Shown here in pieces: positions 1-8,059 of a DNA stretch of 64,000 bases (its first letter is position 1; each line of letters starts with the position of its first letter). Under the pieces are notes generated by a model. That model was not told where the DNA came from. It saw nothing but the letters and a program-made list of their open reading frames with translations, and did no database searches. This stretch comes from Paenibacillus tianjinensis (GTDB taxonomy: Bacteria; Bacillota; Bacilli; Paenibacillales; Paenibacillaceae): NCBI RefSeq assembly GCF_017086365.1, contig NZ_CP070969.1, positions 3,224,001 to 3,288,000 on the forward strand. The letters run 5' to 3'. Position numbers and translations under genes: made by a program.

Positions 1-764
1 GTGTACATGTGTGTGGAGATTACATCCGTTGCATGTGCCGGACCGCCGCCGGTCATAACCATCACCAGATCAAATGCCTGCAGGGAACCGATAAATGCAA
101 GTACAATAGATATTTTAAAGATCGGGACAATCAGCGGGAGGGTAATGTAACGGTCCGCTTTGAAGCCGTCTGCCCCGTCTATTTTTGCCGCCTCATAGAG
201 CTCATCCGGAATATTCTGTACCCCGGTATACTGAATCAGCAAATGATAACCGAAGTACTGCCACAGGGATACAAAATAGAGCGCGAACATCGCAATTTTG
301 GGCTCAGTCAGCCAGTTATGTGTCCAGCTGTCCAGTCCCAGGGAGACCAATACGCCGTTAAGCATACCGCCCATCGATGTAGGGTTGTACACAGTTTTCC
401 ACAATTGTCCAATAATAACGACGGACAGAATGACCGGTGTAAAGTAAATAGACACCAGGGTATTTCCTTTTCTCAAATAACGGTTAAGCAAAATCGCCAT
501 GAACAGACATAGCGGAATTTCGATCATAGAAGCAACCGCATATAGCAGGGTTCTTCTTACGGACGGCCAGAACACCGGATCATTAAAGAACATATCCTTG
601 AAATTGCCGAGGCCAATAAAGGTTGAAGCCGTTAAGCCATCCCATTTGAGCAGACCTGTGTATACGGACACTATAATGGGAACAAACACAAGGCACACAT
701 ACAAGAGCAGACATGGCAATACGAAGACGGCTATTGTACGCGCTGGCACCTTAAGTACTTTCAT
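1..764 (-). CDS. Carbohydrate ABC transporter permease (MalF/UgpA type), 3' end cut by window edge
   Basis: Inner-membrane permease of a CUT1-type sugar importer. The minus-strand frame opens with ATG at 762-764 behind a GGAGGCG ribosome site and stays open to the window edge, giving about 254 residues. The first hydrophobic helix starts near residue 10. The cytoplasmic EAA loop that docks the ATPase is clear near residue 200 (YEAAKIDGADGF, then ITLPL). It lies downstream of the lipoprotein gene at 879-2252 in the same direction, so the two form a binding-protein/permease operon. A second permease probably follows beyond the left edge. No substrate can be deduced. Confidence 0.9.
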   Translation of the reverse strand, partial: MKVLKVPARTIAVFVLPCLLLYVCLVFVPIIVSVYTGLLKWDGLTASTFIGLGNFKDMFFNDPVFWPSVRRTLLYAVASMIEIPLCLFMAILLNRYLRKGNTLVSIYFTPVILSVVIIGQLWKTVYNPTSMGGMLNGVLVSLGLDSWTHNWLTEPKIAMFALYFVSLWQYFGYHLLIQYTGVQNIPDELYEAAKIDGADGFKADRYITLPLIVPIFKISIVLAFIGSLQAFDLVMVMTGGGPAHATDVISTHMY

Positions 765-813
765 CTTTCCCGCCTCCTAAACAAGCAGATTCTTTGTCTA
801 TATCCATTAGAAC

Positions 814-853
814 CCGGTGCGAAGCAGCCTTTTTGGGGCTCACTTCGCACCGG
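814..853 (-). terminator. Intercistronic hairpin between binding protein and permease
   Basis: Two perfect 11-base arms (CCGGTGCGAAG and its complement) lie between the binding-protein stop and the permease start. No T-run follows directly. Such hairpins after binding-protein genes commonly stabilise the upstream mRNA or lower read-through, so that the soluble component is made in excess. That role is inferred. Confidence 0.6.
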
Positions 854-878
854 TAATGGTAGCTGTATTTATTAGAAA

Positions 879-2252
879 CTATTCTTTATTTGCTTCAAAA
901 GCGGTTTGGTGTTCTTTAGCTACAGCCGCGGAATCGACTTTTTGGACGAACAGGTTTTGGATACTGCTAAGGTGTACTTGAGCTGTGGCCGGATTCATGG
1001 TGTTATCGAATGCCAGATCTCCGCCCTTAACCTGGTTGAACAGACCGGCAATGTTTACAGCCAGATCCGAGTAACCGGCAGCTTTCAAATCGCCGTCTAC
1101 CTTTTGACCGATACCTACAGCATTCTTAAGTTCAAATTGTTTCTTAGGATATTCCGAAGCGAAGAAGTGGAGGAAATCCTTGGTTTCCTGCAGGTGCTCG
1201 CTGTTAGCCGATACGGCAAATGCACTGCCTGGTGCCAGCATGAATTCATTAGGGTCACCCTTGCCATTAACGGTAGGGAACTGGAAGGCTCCAACTTTAC
1301 CAGCTACAGAAGAAGCATCGATTGCGCCTGTTTCCCAAGATCCGATCGACCACATGGCGGCTTTACCGGTTTTGAAGATGTTACCTCCGGCATTGGCGTC
1401 AATGGAAGTTGCACCGTCCGGGAATGCGCCTGCCTGAACAAGCTGCTGGAACGCGTCTACTGCTTCAACGAAAGCAGGATCTTCAAAGGTTTTCTTGCCG
1501 TCAAGCACATCCTTCAGGAATCCGGGGCCGCCGTTGGTACGGAGCAGAATATTCATGAACAGGAATGAACCGGTCCAGGAATCCTTTTCACCGATGGCCA
1601 TTGGGGTAATACCTTTATCTTTCAGGATTTTGACATCCTGCAGCAATTCTTCGAAGGTAGTTGGTGTGTTCTTAATTCCGGCTTGCTCGAAGAGTTCCTT
1701 GTTGTAGTACACTACTTCGATATTGTTACCGTCAGGAAGCGCGTACACATTGTTGTCAAAGCTGTAGTAGTCCAGCAGACCTTCCTGATAAGTGTCCTTC
1801 AGGCCGTCCTGGTCAAGCATATCGTTCAGCGGTGCGAACAATCCGGCGTCAACGAAAGGCTTCATTTGTGCAGCCGGGTTAACAATCGTAATATCGGGTA
1901 CTTCTTTGGAAGCCGCCTGTGTTTTGAGTTTCACTTTTTGCTGGTCAGTATTCAGGGTATCCAGCTCAATTTTCACATTTGGATGTTCCTTCATGTACTG
2001 GTTAGTCAGTTCATGAATCATTTTGTAAGCGGGTGTCGCAGGGTCAGGATAGATGTTCTGGAAGGTGATCGTTACCTTTTTGCCGCTGTCCGTAGTTGCT
2101 GTAGCCGTGTTGCCGCTGTCAGTGCTCTTCGGTGCGTTAGTGGCTGCGCCTTCATTGCTCTTGTTGTCCGAGTTGCCGCAAGCTGCCAGGCTGAGTGCCA
2201 TCACTGCGGTTAATCCGATGGCAAATGACTTTTGCATTTTTGTTTTGACCAT
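879..2252 (-). CDS. Extracellular sugar-binding lipoprotein (family 1 SBP)
   Basis: Membrane-anchored substrate-binding protein of the sugar importer, 457 residues. The N-terminus is a lipoprotein signal peptide with lipobox LAAC and acylated Cys25, followed by a Ser/Thr/Asn-rich linker. The mature part has the SBP_bac_1 pattern: an early ITFQNIYPDP strand, a DITIVNPA stretch and a GKAAMWSIGSW segment typical of oligosaccharide binders. The ATG at 2250-2252 has an AGGGGGC ribosome site about nine bases upstream. It is the first gene of the operon with the permease at 1-764. A LacI-like palindrome lies about 45 bases upstream. Ligand unknown. Confidence 0.93.
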   Translation of the reverse strand: MVKTKMQKSFAIGLTAVMALSLAACGNSDNKSNEGAATNAPKSTDSGNTATATTDSGKKVTITFQNIYPDPATPAYKMIHELTNQYMKEHPNVKIELDTLNTDQQKVKLKTQAASKEVPDITIVNPAAQMKPFVDAGLFAPLNDMLDQDGLKDTYQEGLLDYYSFDNNVYALPDGNNIEVVYYNKELFEQAGIKNTPTTFEELLQDVKILKDKGITPMAIGEKDSWTGSFLFMNILLRTNGGPGFLKDVLDGKKTFEDPAFVEAVDAFQQLVQAGAFPDGATSIDANAGGNIFKTGKAAMWSIGSWETGAIDASSVAGKVGAFQFPTVNGKGDPNEFMLAPGSAFAVSANSEHLQETKDFLHFFASEYPKKQFELKNAVGIGQKVDGDLKAAGYSDLAVNIAGLFNQVKGGDLAFDNTMNPATAQVHLSSIQNLFVQKVDSAAVAKEHQTAFEANKE

Positions 2253-2293
2253 TTGTTTAATGCCCCCTAACTCGTGATAGGCTTATTATCATC

Positions 2294-2310
2294 TGATTAA
2301 GCGCTTCCAA
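2294..2310. promoter_or_regulatory. Possible LacI/CcpA-family operator upstream of the sugar ABC operon
   Basis: An AAGCGCTT palindromic core (2299-2306) in the frame TTGGAAGCGCTTAATCA. It has the central CG and symmetric A/T flanks of LacI-family sites but misses two positions of the usual catabolite-responsive element. Its place just upstream of the binding-protein gene fits repression by CcpA or a local LacI regulator, which is not visible in the window. Confidence 0.4.
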
Positions 2311-2524
2311 CAAGGTGCGAACTACAGAATAAAGGTTTGTTTTTTCTATATATAAAATAAAAACTTCGAAAAACCGTTGCGCAGATATTTCGGCTGCATC
2401 CAAAATTTAAAGAATGCAAAACAGCGGCAGCCAACAGGGAAAGCCCCTTTATAGCTACCGCTTCTGCCATGTGATTTCCATGTGTGAAACTGTTAAGTTT
2501 GTTCCAGCCGCTGTTATTCACTGA

Positions 2525-2695
2525 TTCCTTGATTTGAACCGCTAAATAGCGGTTGGAAAGTGTGAAGTGCTTATGCTTTCGATGGTAGCTTTCCTTCGAA
2601 AAGCTTTTAGGCGGACGCTACCGTTCCTACAAGTGATTTGTCTCCGATTTATTGAGAAATCTATTGCACGAAGTGCAATCATCCAATAAAACCAC
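2525..2695. repeat. Structured intergenic element, several hairpins, no ORF
   Basis: This part of the 513-base gene-free stretch holds three separate inverted repeats: an 18-base perfect palindrome (2537-2554, AACCGCTAAATAGCGGTT), a GGTAGC/GCTACC pair (2584-2589 with 2617-2622), and ATTGCAC/GTGCAAT (2663-2669 with 2673-2679). The last is enclosed by a second pair, TTTATTG/CAATAAA (2648-2654 with 2684-2690). It looks like a dispersed intergenic repeat or a structured RNA. No copy elsewhere in the window was seen. Confidence 0.45.
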
Positions 2696-2765
2696 CTCTA
2701 ACAATCGGAACCAAACCCTACAGTTCATACGTATAACTAACCCAGTGAAATAGTTAATGCTATTG

Positions 2766-4964
2766 TTATTGTCCCCGCTGCCACCCCTTCAAGACACTCA
2801 GCAGTCCGGGAACATCCAGCCCGTCCAGTGAAAAGGCTTTGCGCAGCAGATCATGGGGAATGAACTCATCATACTTCCCGAGGTAAGGCGCTTCATCGGG
2901 CCCGAGCAAAGACAGCGGATCGGTTGCCGCAGTGCTCTCGGCAATGATCTCCTCCTCCAGTGTTTCGGCATCAGTACGTCCGGCCACAACCATGTAATAC
3001 GGCTCCATCGGCACGATGGAACGCAGCCCGAGCCGGCCCTTGAGGTTGTTCTTGAGCAGGCGTTCCAGCGTACGGAACTGCCGGCTTCCGGCCCAGGGCA
3101 GGATGAACATGGAGTCGCCGCCAGCGGGCAGCACTTCGCGTGTAAGCAGGCCGCTCTCCTTGGCCAGACGGCGCGCGCGTTCAAGCCTTGCAGCAGCGCT
3201 TGGCGCAAGATATGGATAGAGCGCTGTCGATCCCAGTACCTCACGGATCTTGGCCATAATGCGGGTATGCACATCGCCGCCTGCACCCAGCCATAAGGTA
3301 TCTACCTTGCCCCGCGAGCTTTTGACATAGACCGCTTTGTGGCGGGTATCAACCTCCTCAATCTTCCACAGCTTACCGGCGAGGGTGAAGCAGTAGCCGG
3401 GCGGCGGCACCGTCGTAATTGAGCCGATCTCCTCGGTGCCGTTGTACACTACATGCTCTTCATCGTCCTTGAACACCGCATAGAAACGGAAGTTGTTCAC
3501 GATCTTCTCCCCGGCCAGCCCAATCAGTACGGTGCCTTCCTCCATCATTTCGATATGGCCCATGCCGATCATATATTCCATAAAGGCATCGTAGTCAGCA
3601 GGGTCAATTCCCCTGAAGGACGGCAGGCTCAGTACGGCCTCCTTCAAATCCTCCGGCTCGGCTTCACCCATGCTCTTCAGAATGCTCATTGTCTGATGAT
3701 ACAGCAGGCCTACCGGAAGCTGCCGCACATTCAGCGGCTCGACCCATTTCTCGCGCACGTACAGCTCGATGACCGCTATCGCCCGCAGCAGCGTCCACGG
3801 CATCCGCGCCGGAAGCTGCGCTTCCTCGTCCTCTTCCTCCGGCGTGACGAAGATCATCTCCGAGGCGGCATCGCCGCGCCGCCCGGAGCGTCCCAGCCGC
3901 TGGACGAAGCTCGCGCAGCTGTAGGGCGCCCCGAGCTGAAGCACCCGTTCCAGCTCGCCAAGGTCAATGCCCAGCTCCAGCGTAAGCGTCGCTGCGGCCA
4001 CTGCCGGGCCCGGACCCTGGCGGAGCGCAGCTTCCGTCTCTTCGCGCAGCATCGCGGAGATGCTCCCGTGATGCACATGGAACACATCCCGCTCCCCGCG
4101 CTTCGCGGCCACCCGCCGCATCTCGAGGATGGTCTCCTCCGCATCCGTGCGGCTGTTCGTGAAGACCAGCGCCTTCTTCAGATGCGTGTGGTCATAGATG
4201 AAATCGTAATAGGCCTGACGCGCCTGTTCCAGATGCTCGGCCTGTACCTCGTCCCGCGCATCCGGGAACGAGAAGTGCTCGACGCTGAGGCGGAGCTTGC
4301 GTCCTCCTTGCGGCGCCGACACCTCCACGCTCTCCCGCGTTCCGGCGGCCAGCCATTCCGTCACGGAGGCGTAGTCGCTGAGCGTGGCGGAGAGCCCTAT
4401 CCGGCGCGGATGGCAGCCGGCCATCCGCGAGATCCGCGCCAGCTGGCTCAGCACCTGGATGCCGCGGTCCGCGCCCATAAACGCATGCACTTCATCGACA
4501 ATGATGAAGCGCAGATCATGGAACAGGGCCGGAATGGCGTTCGGCCTGTTCATGAGCAGACCTTCCAGCGACTCCGGGGTAATCTGGAGGACGCCGGAAG
4601 GCTTCTGCATCAGCTTCGTCTTATCCGCCTGCGGCACGTCGCCATGCCAGTGCCAGACCGGGATGTTGCCTTCGCGCAGCAAATCATTTAACCGTGTGAA
4701 TTGATCATTAATCAGCGCTTTGAGCGGCGCAATATAGAGAATTCCCACGGAGCCGGACGGACGCTCGTACAGCTCGGTCAGCGCCGGAAAAAAAGCCGCC
4801 TCCGTCTTGCCGGAAGCCGTGCCGGAGGCAATCAGAAGATGATGCGGCGTATCGAACAGCACGCGGCAGGCATCCACCTGTGCCTCCCGCAGCGTCTCCC
4901 AGCGGTTTTTATAGATGAATTCTTTAATGAAAGGTGCCAGCCTATAGAACGGATTGTCACTCAT
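2766..4964 (-). CDS. Lhr/BrxHI-like superfamily II DEAD/DEAH-box helicase
   Basis: ATP-dependent nucleic-acid helicase, 732 residues. The SF2 motifs appear in order: REAQ at 26-29, Walker A SGTASGKT at 47-54, Ia PLKAL near 80, TPES at 129-132, DEVH at 157-160, SATL at 192-195, ALVFTNSR near 265, ELGIDLG near 330 and QRLGRSGRRGD at 355-365. DEVH plus the long C-terminal half puts it with Lhr-like helicases, including BrxHI of BREX systems, though it is shorter than housekeeping Lhr. Its ATG lies inside the stop of the ATPase gene (ATGA overlap), so the two are translationally coupled. The middle is strikingly GC-rich: 42 of 60 bases at 4081-4140. Confidence 0.92.
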   Translation of the reverse strand: MSDNPFYRLAPFIKEFIYKNRWETLREAQVDACRVLFDTPHHLLIASGTASGKTEAAFFPALTELYERPSGSVGILYIAPLKALINDQFTRLNDLLREGNIPVWHWHGDVPQADKTKLMQKPSGVLQITPESLEGLLMNRPNAIPALFHDLRFIIVDEVHAFMGADRGIQVLSQLARISRMAGCHPRRIGLSATLSDYASVTEWLAAGTRESVEVSAPQGGRKLRLSVEHFSFPDARDEVQAEHLEQARQAYYDFIYDHTHLKKALVFTNSRTDAEETILEMRRVAAKRGERDVFHVHHGSISAMLREETEAALRQGPGPAVAAATLTLELGIDLGELERVLQLGAPYSCASFVQRLGRSGRRGDAASEMIFVTPEEEDEEAQLPARMPWTLLRAIAVIELYVREKWVEPLNVRQLPVGLLYHQTMSILKSMGEAEPEDLKEAVLSLPSFRGIDPADYDAFMEYMIGMGHIEMMEEGTVLIGLAGEKIVNNFRFYAVFKDDEEHVVYNGTEEIGSITTVPPPGYCFTLAGKLWKIEEVDTRHKAVYVKSSRGKVDTLWLGAGGDVHTRIMAKIREVLGSTALYPYLAPSAAARLERARRLAKESGLLTREVLPAGGDSMFILPWAGSRQFRTLERLLKNNLKGRLGLRSIVPMEPYYMVVAGRTDAETLEEEIIAESTAATDPLSLLGPDEAPYLGKYDEFIPHDLLRKAFSLDGLDVPGLLSVLKGWQRGQ

Positions 4965-6280
4965 AGGTCAAACTCCGCGAGCAGCCCGTCTAGCTCATTC
5001 TCTTCTGCAGCAGCCGGTTTGGATGTGCGTTCGCCAACCAGCTTCTCGAAGGAAATCTCCGGGTGCTGGCTGAGCGTATGCAGCAGGTCCATGAAGTCAC
5101 GCACGACTTCACGCGGGGTCAGCAGCTCGTCCGCGCCGAGTCTGCCGACAGCCTCCTCCATGAAATGGACCAGCTGATCCTGTGTCAGCCTGGCCTCATA
5201 ATCGTAATGCAGGGCATGAATATCCCGCAGCTTCTGCAGCAGCACCAGTATCTCTTCATGTGAGAGCATCTCCAGCGCAATGATCGGGCCGGTGAAGTTG
5301 TTCAGTCCGGCTGCGCCGTACCGCCCGGCAACAAGCCGGGAACGCAGCGCTTCGTAGCTGAACAGGCCCCGCCGTCCGTCCTCAACGAACTGCGGGGTGC
5401 CCCCGATGAAGATCCCCAACCGCTCGGCTTTGCCCTGCATGGTGTCATTGAACATGGTCAGCAACTTCTCATAGTTGCTCTGCCGGGAGATGCTGTTTGT
5501 GATCTTATAGAGGTTCACGCCTTCATCAATGAACAGCAGCAACCCTTTATAACCGATCGCCCCGGTGAATTCTGCCCATAGCTTCATGTAATCGTACCAG
5601 TTGTCATCGTCGATAATAACACCTACACCCAGCGCCTTCCGCGCCTCCGTGCGGGTGGCGAACTCGCCGCGCAGCCAGCGCAGCGCATCCTGCTTCAGCT
5701 CATCCTCTCCATGCTTATGCCCGTTCCAATACGCGGCCAGCACCTTGGCAAAATCAAATCCGTGCACCAGCCCGCGCATCTCGGAAGCCACGGTATAGAT
5801 CCGCTGTTCTACCTCTTCCCCAAGCTGCGGGGAGTCAGGCAAATAACCGTTCTCCTTCATCACCGCCTGCTGGAGGGTAACAATCCATTTCTGCAGCATA
5901 ATCTCCAGAGCACCGCCATCGGGACGTGTGCGTGTCGATAAATGGCTCATCAGCTCCCGGTAGGTTCCCAGGCCCTGCCCCTTGGTTCCGACCAGCCGGC
6001 GTTCCGGCGAAAGATCGGCATCGGCGACCACGAAGTCCCGGTCCATCGCATAGTTGCGGATAATCTGGAGCAGAAAGCTTTTGCCGCTGCCGAATTTACC
6101 GGTGATCAGCTTGAAGGCGGCGCCTCCTTCGGCAATATTGTCCATGTCTCTAAGTATCGCTTCCACTTCCGGCCGGCGACCGACTGCAATATGCTCCAGC
6201 CCGATTCGAGGTACCACTCCTGCGGTCAGCGAGTTAACCAGCGCCGTTGTCATGCGTTTTGGTATTTTCAATTCATTCAT
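4961..6280 (-). CDS. BrxD-like ATP-binding protein (DUF2791 / BrxC_BrxD family)
   Basis: P-loop ATPase, 439 residues from the preferred start. Walker A is GKFGSGKS at 61-68, Walker B LLLFIDE at 247-253, and a GGTPQF stretch near 293 fits sensor 1. The domain matches the BREX ATP-binding family, of which BrxD is a member. An ATG 14 codons upstream (6322) would overlap the preceding gene. The ATG at 6278-6280 instead has a GAGGTG ribosome site overlapping the stop of the TerB gene, so it was chosen. It sits between the TerB_N gene (8-base gap) and the helicase (4-base overlap). A joint role with the helicase in acting on DNA is inferred. Confidence 0.88.
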   Translation of the reverse strand: MNELKIPKRMTTALVNSLTAGVVPRIGLEHIAVGRRPEVEAILRDMDNIAEGGAAFKLITGKFGSGKSFLLQIIRNYAMDRDFVVADADLSPERRLVGTKGQGLGTYRELMSHLSTRTRPDGGALEIMLQKWIVTLQQAVMKENGYLPDSPQLGEEVEQRIYTVASEMRGLVHGFDFAKVLAAYWNGHKHGEDELKQDALRWLRGEFATRTEARKALGVGVIIDDDNWYDYMKLWAEFTGAIGYKGLLLFIDEGVNLYKITNSISRQSNYEKLLTMFNDTMQGKAERLGIFIGGTPQFVEDGRRGLFSYEALRSRLVAGRYGAAGLNNFTGPIIALEMLSHEEILVLLQKLRDIHALHYDYEARLTQDQLVHFMEEAVGRLGADELLTPREVVRDFMDLLHTLSQHPEISFEKLVGERTSKPAAAEENELDGLLAEFDL

Positions 6281-6288
6281 TCCGGAAT

Positions 6289-7872
6289 TCACCTCATTAA
6301 ATAATGCAGCATAGAAATCCATTCGTCAGCTACTTGTTCTCCATCGATCAGCAAATCGCCGAGGTGGTTCATTGCAAGCTCATTGATTTCATCGAACAAC
6401 AGTTCCGGCATCGTTCCTGTGGAAGCTGCTAATTTGTTCACCATGAGGAGCCCATCCTCCTCAGCCAGCGCTAGTGCCGCTTCACGCTGAAGTGGAGTCA
6501 GCTCTGCATTAAACTGCTCCCATTCCGGATGGTCCCCGGCTTCTGTGTTCGCGGTCACGGTATTCATGTCATCCCTCACTGCCTCAGCTTCATCCAGCTC
6601 TACGACAGTAGCTTGTTCCGCGGGTATGATTGCCTGCTGTTCAGTGATTTCTGGCTCAGCATTATCATCATTATTTTCAGGCTCAGCCATATCCTCCACC
6701 GTCAGCAGCGTCCGGACCACCTCAGAATCGTTCTGCAGTTGCTCCAGCTTCCGCTGATCAATGACAACTGCCGGCCCCTTCGCTTCCCGCTCGGCTTTAA
6801 GGAACTCCCGCTGCAGATACTTGCCGATCAGCTCGTCCATATCCGCATCGACCTTGATATCCTTCAGCCGTCCCCGATAGCCCATCAGCTCGCGCAGCTT
6901 ATTCTCGGTCAGACGGAACAGGCGGGTGATCAAGCTGCGCAGCGGCGGTGATTTGCTGATCCGTACAACAGGTACAAGCACTGAATAGCCATAGAGTGAG
7001 ATATCATATACTGCACTGCGGAACAAATACCGCTCTCTCATCACCACCGGCCCCGGCGGAAACATCTCTACCAGATTCGATCCGTGCTTGCGGGCGACAT
7101 AAGCATCGATTAACGCCACAACCAGAGGGATGTATCGTTCTGCGGCTTCTTTACCCTCACCTAAATAGAACTTGGATTTGCTGATATCATAGTCAGACAT
7201 CACCGTTAACACTTCGAAGGTCAGCTGCTCCGGGGCAGCTGTCAGGCAGCGCATTAATTCAATCTCTGCCAGATCACCGGCAAGTCCGCGGGAACGAGCG
7301 ACGATGCCCGACAGCGGTACCTCCAGCTTATGGACGAAAGCGAAGTCGGCTATCCAGCCGCCGAGATATTGATCCAGCCGTTTGTACTGATCCCTGTACG
7401 CTTCCCATATCTGACCCATCTGACGGTAACCGTCCTGCGGATCTGTCCAGCCCACCCCGTTGATCAGCTCATACACATGCAGGAAGATATAGGAAAGATC
7501 CGTCTTCGGATACCTGCCCTGCCTCACCTCATCCCGCCAGAAGAAATACCACCTGCTCTGCGCTCCGGTCATATGCCCGTAGGTCGGCCAATAGCTCTTA
7601 AAGGGGACAAACAGCGCCGCCGGCCCCTTTTCTCCGGCCAATTCCCTCGCACGTGCAACAAATTGGCTTTCTGTTGTCGTCACCGGTTCAGGCTTCTCTT
7701 CCATATCCCAAAGCTGAATCTGAACCGCATCCTCTGAACTTTTTTTGGGTTTAGCGGCGGGAGGGACGGGTATCCCGGATTTCCCTTCACTACGCGGAGG
7801 GATCGGAACGTTCTGCTCCGTGCTTTCCCAGACCAGTTCCGTGAAATGCGGCTGGTTCCTTTCACTTGTCAT
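6289..7872 (-). CDS. TerB N-terminal / TerB C-terminal domain protein
   Basis: First gene of the three-gene operon, 527 residues. Residues 1-85 are a Pro/Lys-rich tail. Residues about 86-290 hold the TerB_N pattern (FVPFKSYWPTYG, QSRWYFFWRDEVR, then DLSYIFLHVYELING). An acidic, low-complexity linker lies near 405-455. The last 70 residues resemble TerB_C (LTPLQREAALALA, FDEINELAMNHLGD). These domains come from tellurite-resistance-like stress and defence loci; their biochemistry is not settled. A GTG three codons upstream lacks a spaced ribosome site, while the ATG at 7870-7872 has GGAG eight bases before it. Confidence 0.85.
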   Translation of the reverse strand: MTSERNQPHFTELVWESTEQNVPIPPRSEGKSGIPVPPAAKPKKSSEDAVQIQLWDMEEKPEPVTTTESQFVARARELAGEKGPAALFVPFKSYWPTYGHMTGAQSRWYFFWRDEVRQGRYPKTDLSYIFLHVYELINGVGWTDPQDGYRQMGQIWEAYRDQYKRLDQYLGGWIADFAFVHKLEVPLSGIVARSRGLAGDLAEIELMRCLTAAPEQLTFEVLTVMSDYDISKSKFYLGEGKEAAERYIPLVVALIDAYVARKHGSNLVEMFPPGPVVMRERYLFRSAVYDISLYGYSVLVPVVRISKSPPLRSLITRLFRLTENKLRELMGYRGRLKDIKVDADMDELIGKYLQREFLKAEREAKGPAVVIDQRKLEQLQNDSEVVRTLLTVEDMAEPENNDDNAEPEITEQQAIIPAEQATVVELDEAEAVRDDMNTVTANTEAGDHPEWEQFNAELTPLQREAALALAEEDGLLMVNKLAASTGTMPELLFDEINELAMNHLGDLLIDGEQVADEWISMLHYLMR

Positions 7873-7923
7873 CTTCCTCACTCCAATTCACTAACTGCAG
7901 ACGTGATTTCTTCCAGTTCTTAT

Positions 7924-7963
7924 GAAAAAACGGTCCTGTTCACAAGGTGTGAAGGAACCGTTC
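7924..7963 (-). terminator. Intrinsic terminator after niaP
   Basis: Read on the minus strand, AACGGTTCC pairs with GGACCGTT around an inner TTCAC/GTGAA stem, followed by a run of T. It ends niaP transcription and separates it from the TerB operon, whose start is only about 50 bases further on. Confidence 0.8.
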
Positions 7964-8059
7964 TGTTCGCGAATTATCCGAGCCTCTTGTACAATTCACT
8001 ATTCATATTAGCACTGTTGCCGGAATGACATCAAGTAGCAGATAGACAAGATTGTGTGC

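Noticed and set aside
2297..2521. Minus-strand 74-residue reading frame in the gap upstream of the sugar operon
   Set aside because: No ribosome site, odd composition, and it lies over the operator; it is probably chance.
2766..4964. Housekeeping Lhr (about 850 residues or more)
   Set aside because: The protein is shorter and is coupled to a BrxD-like ATPase, which fits the BrxHI-type branch better.
2766..7872. A complete BREX system
   Set aside because: PglX, PglZ and BrxA/BrxB-like genes were not seen on either side; only the two accessory-like parts are present.
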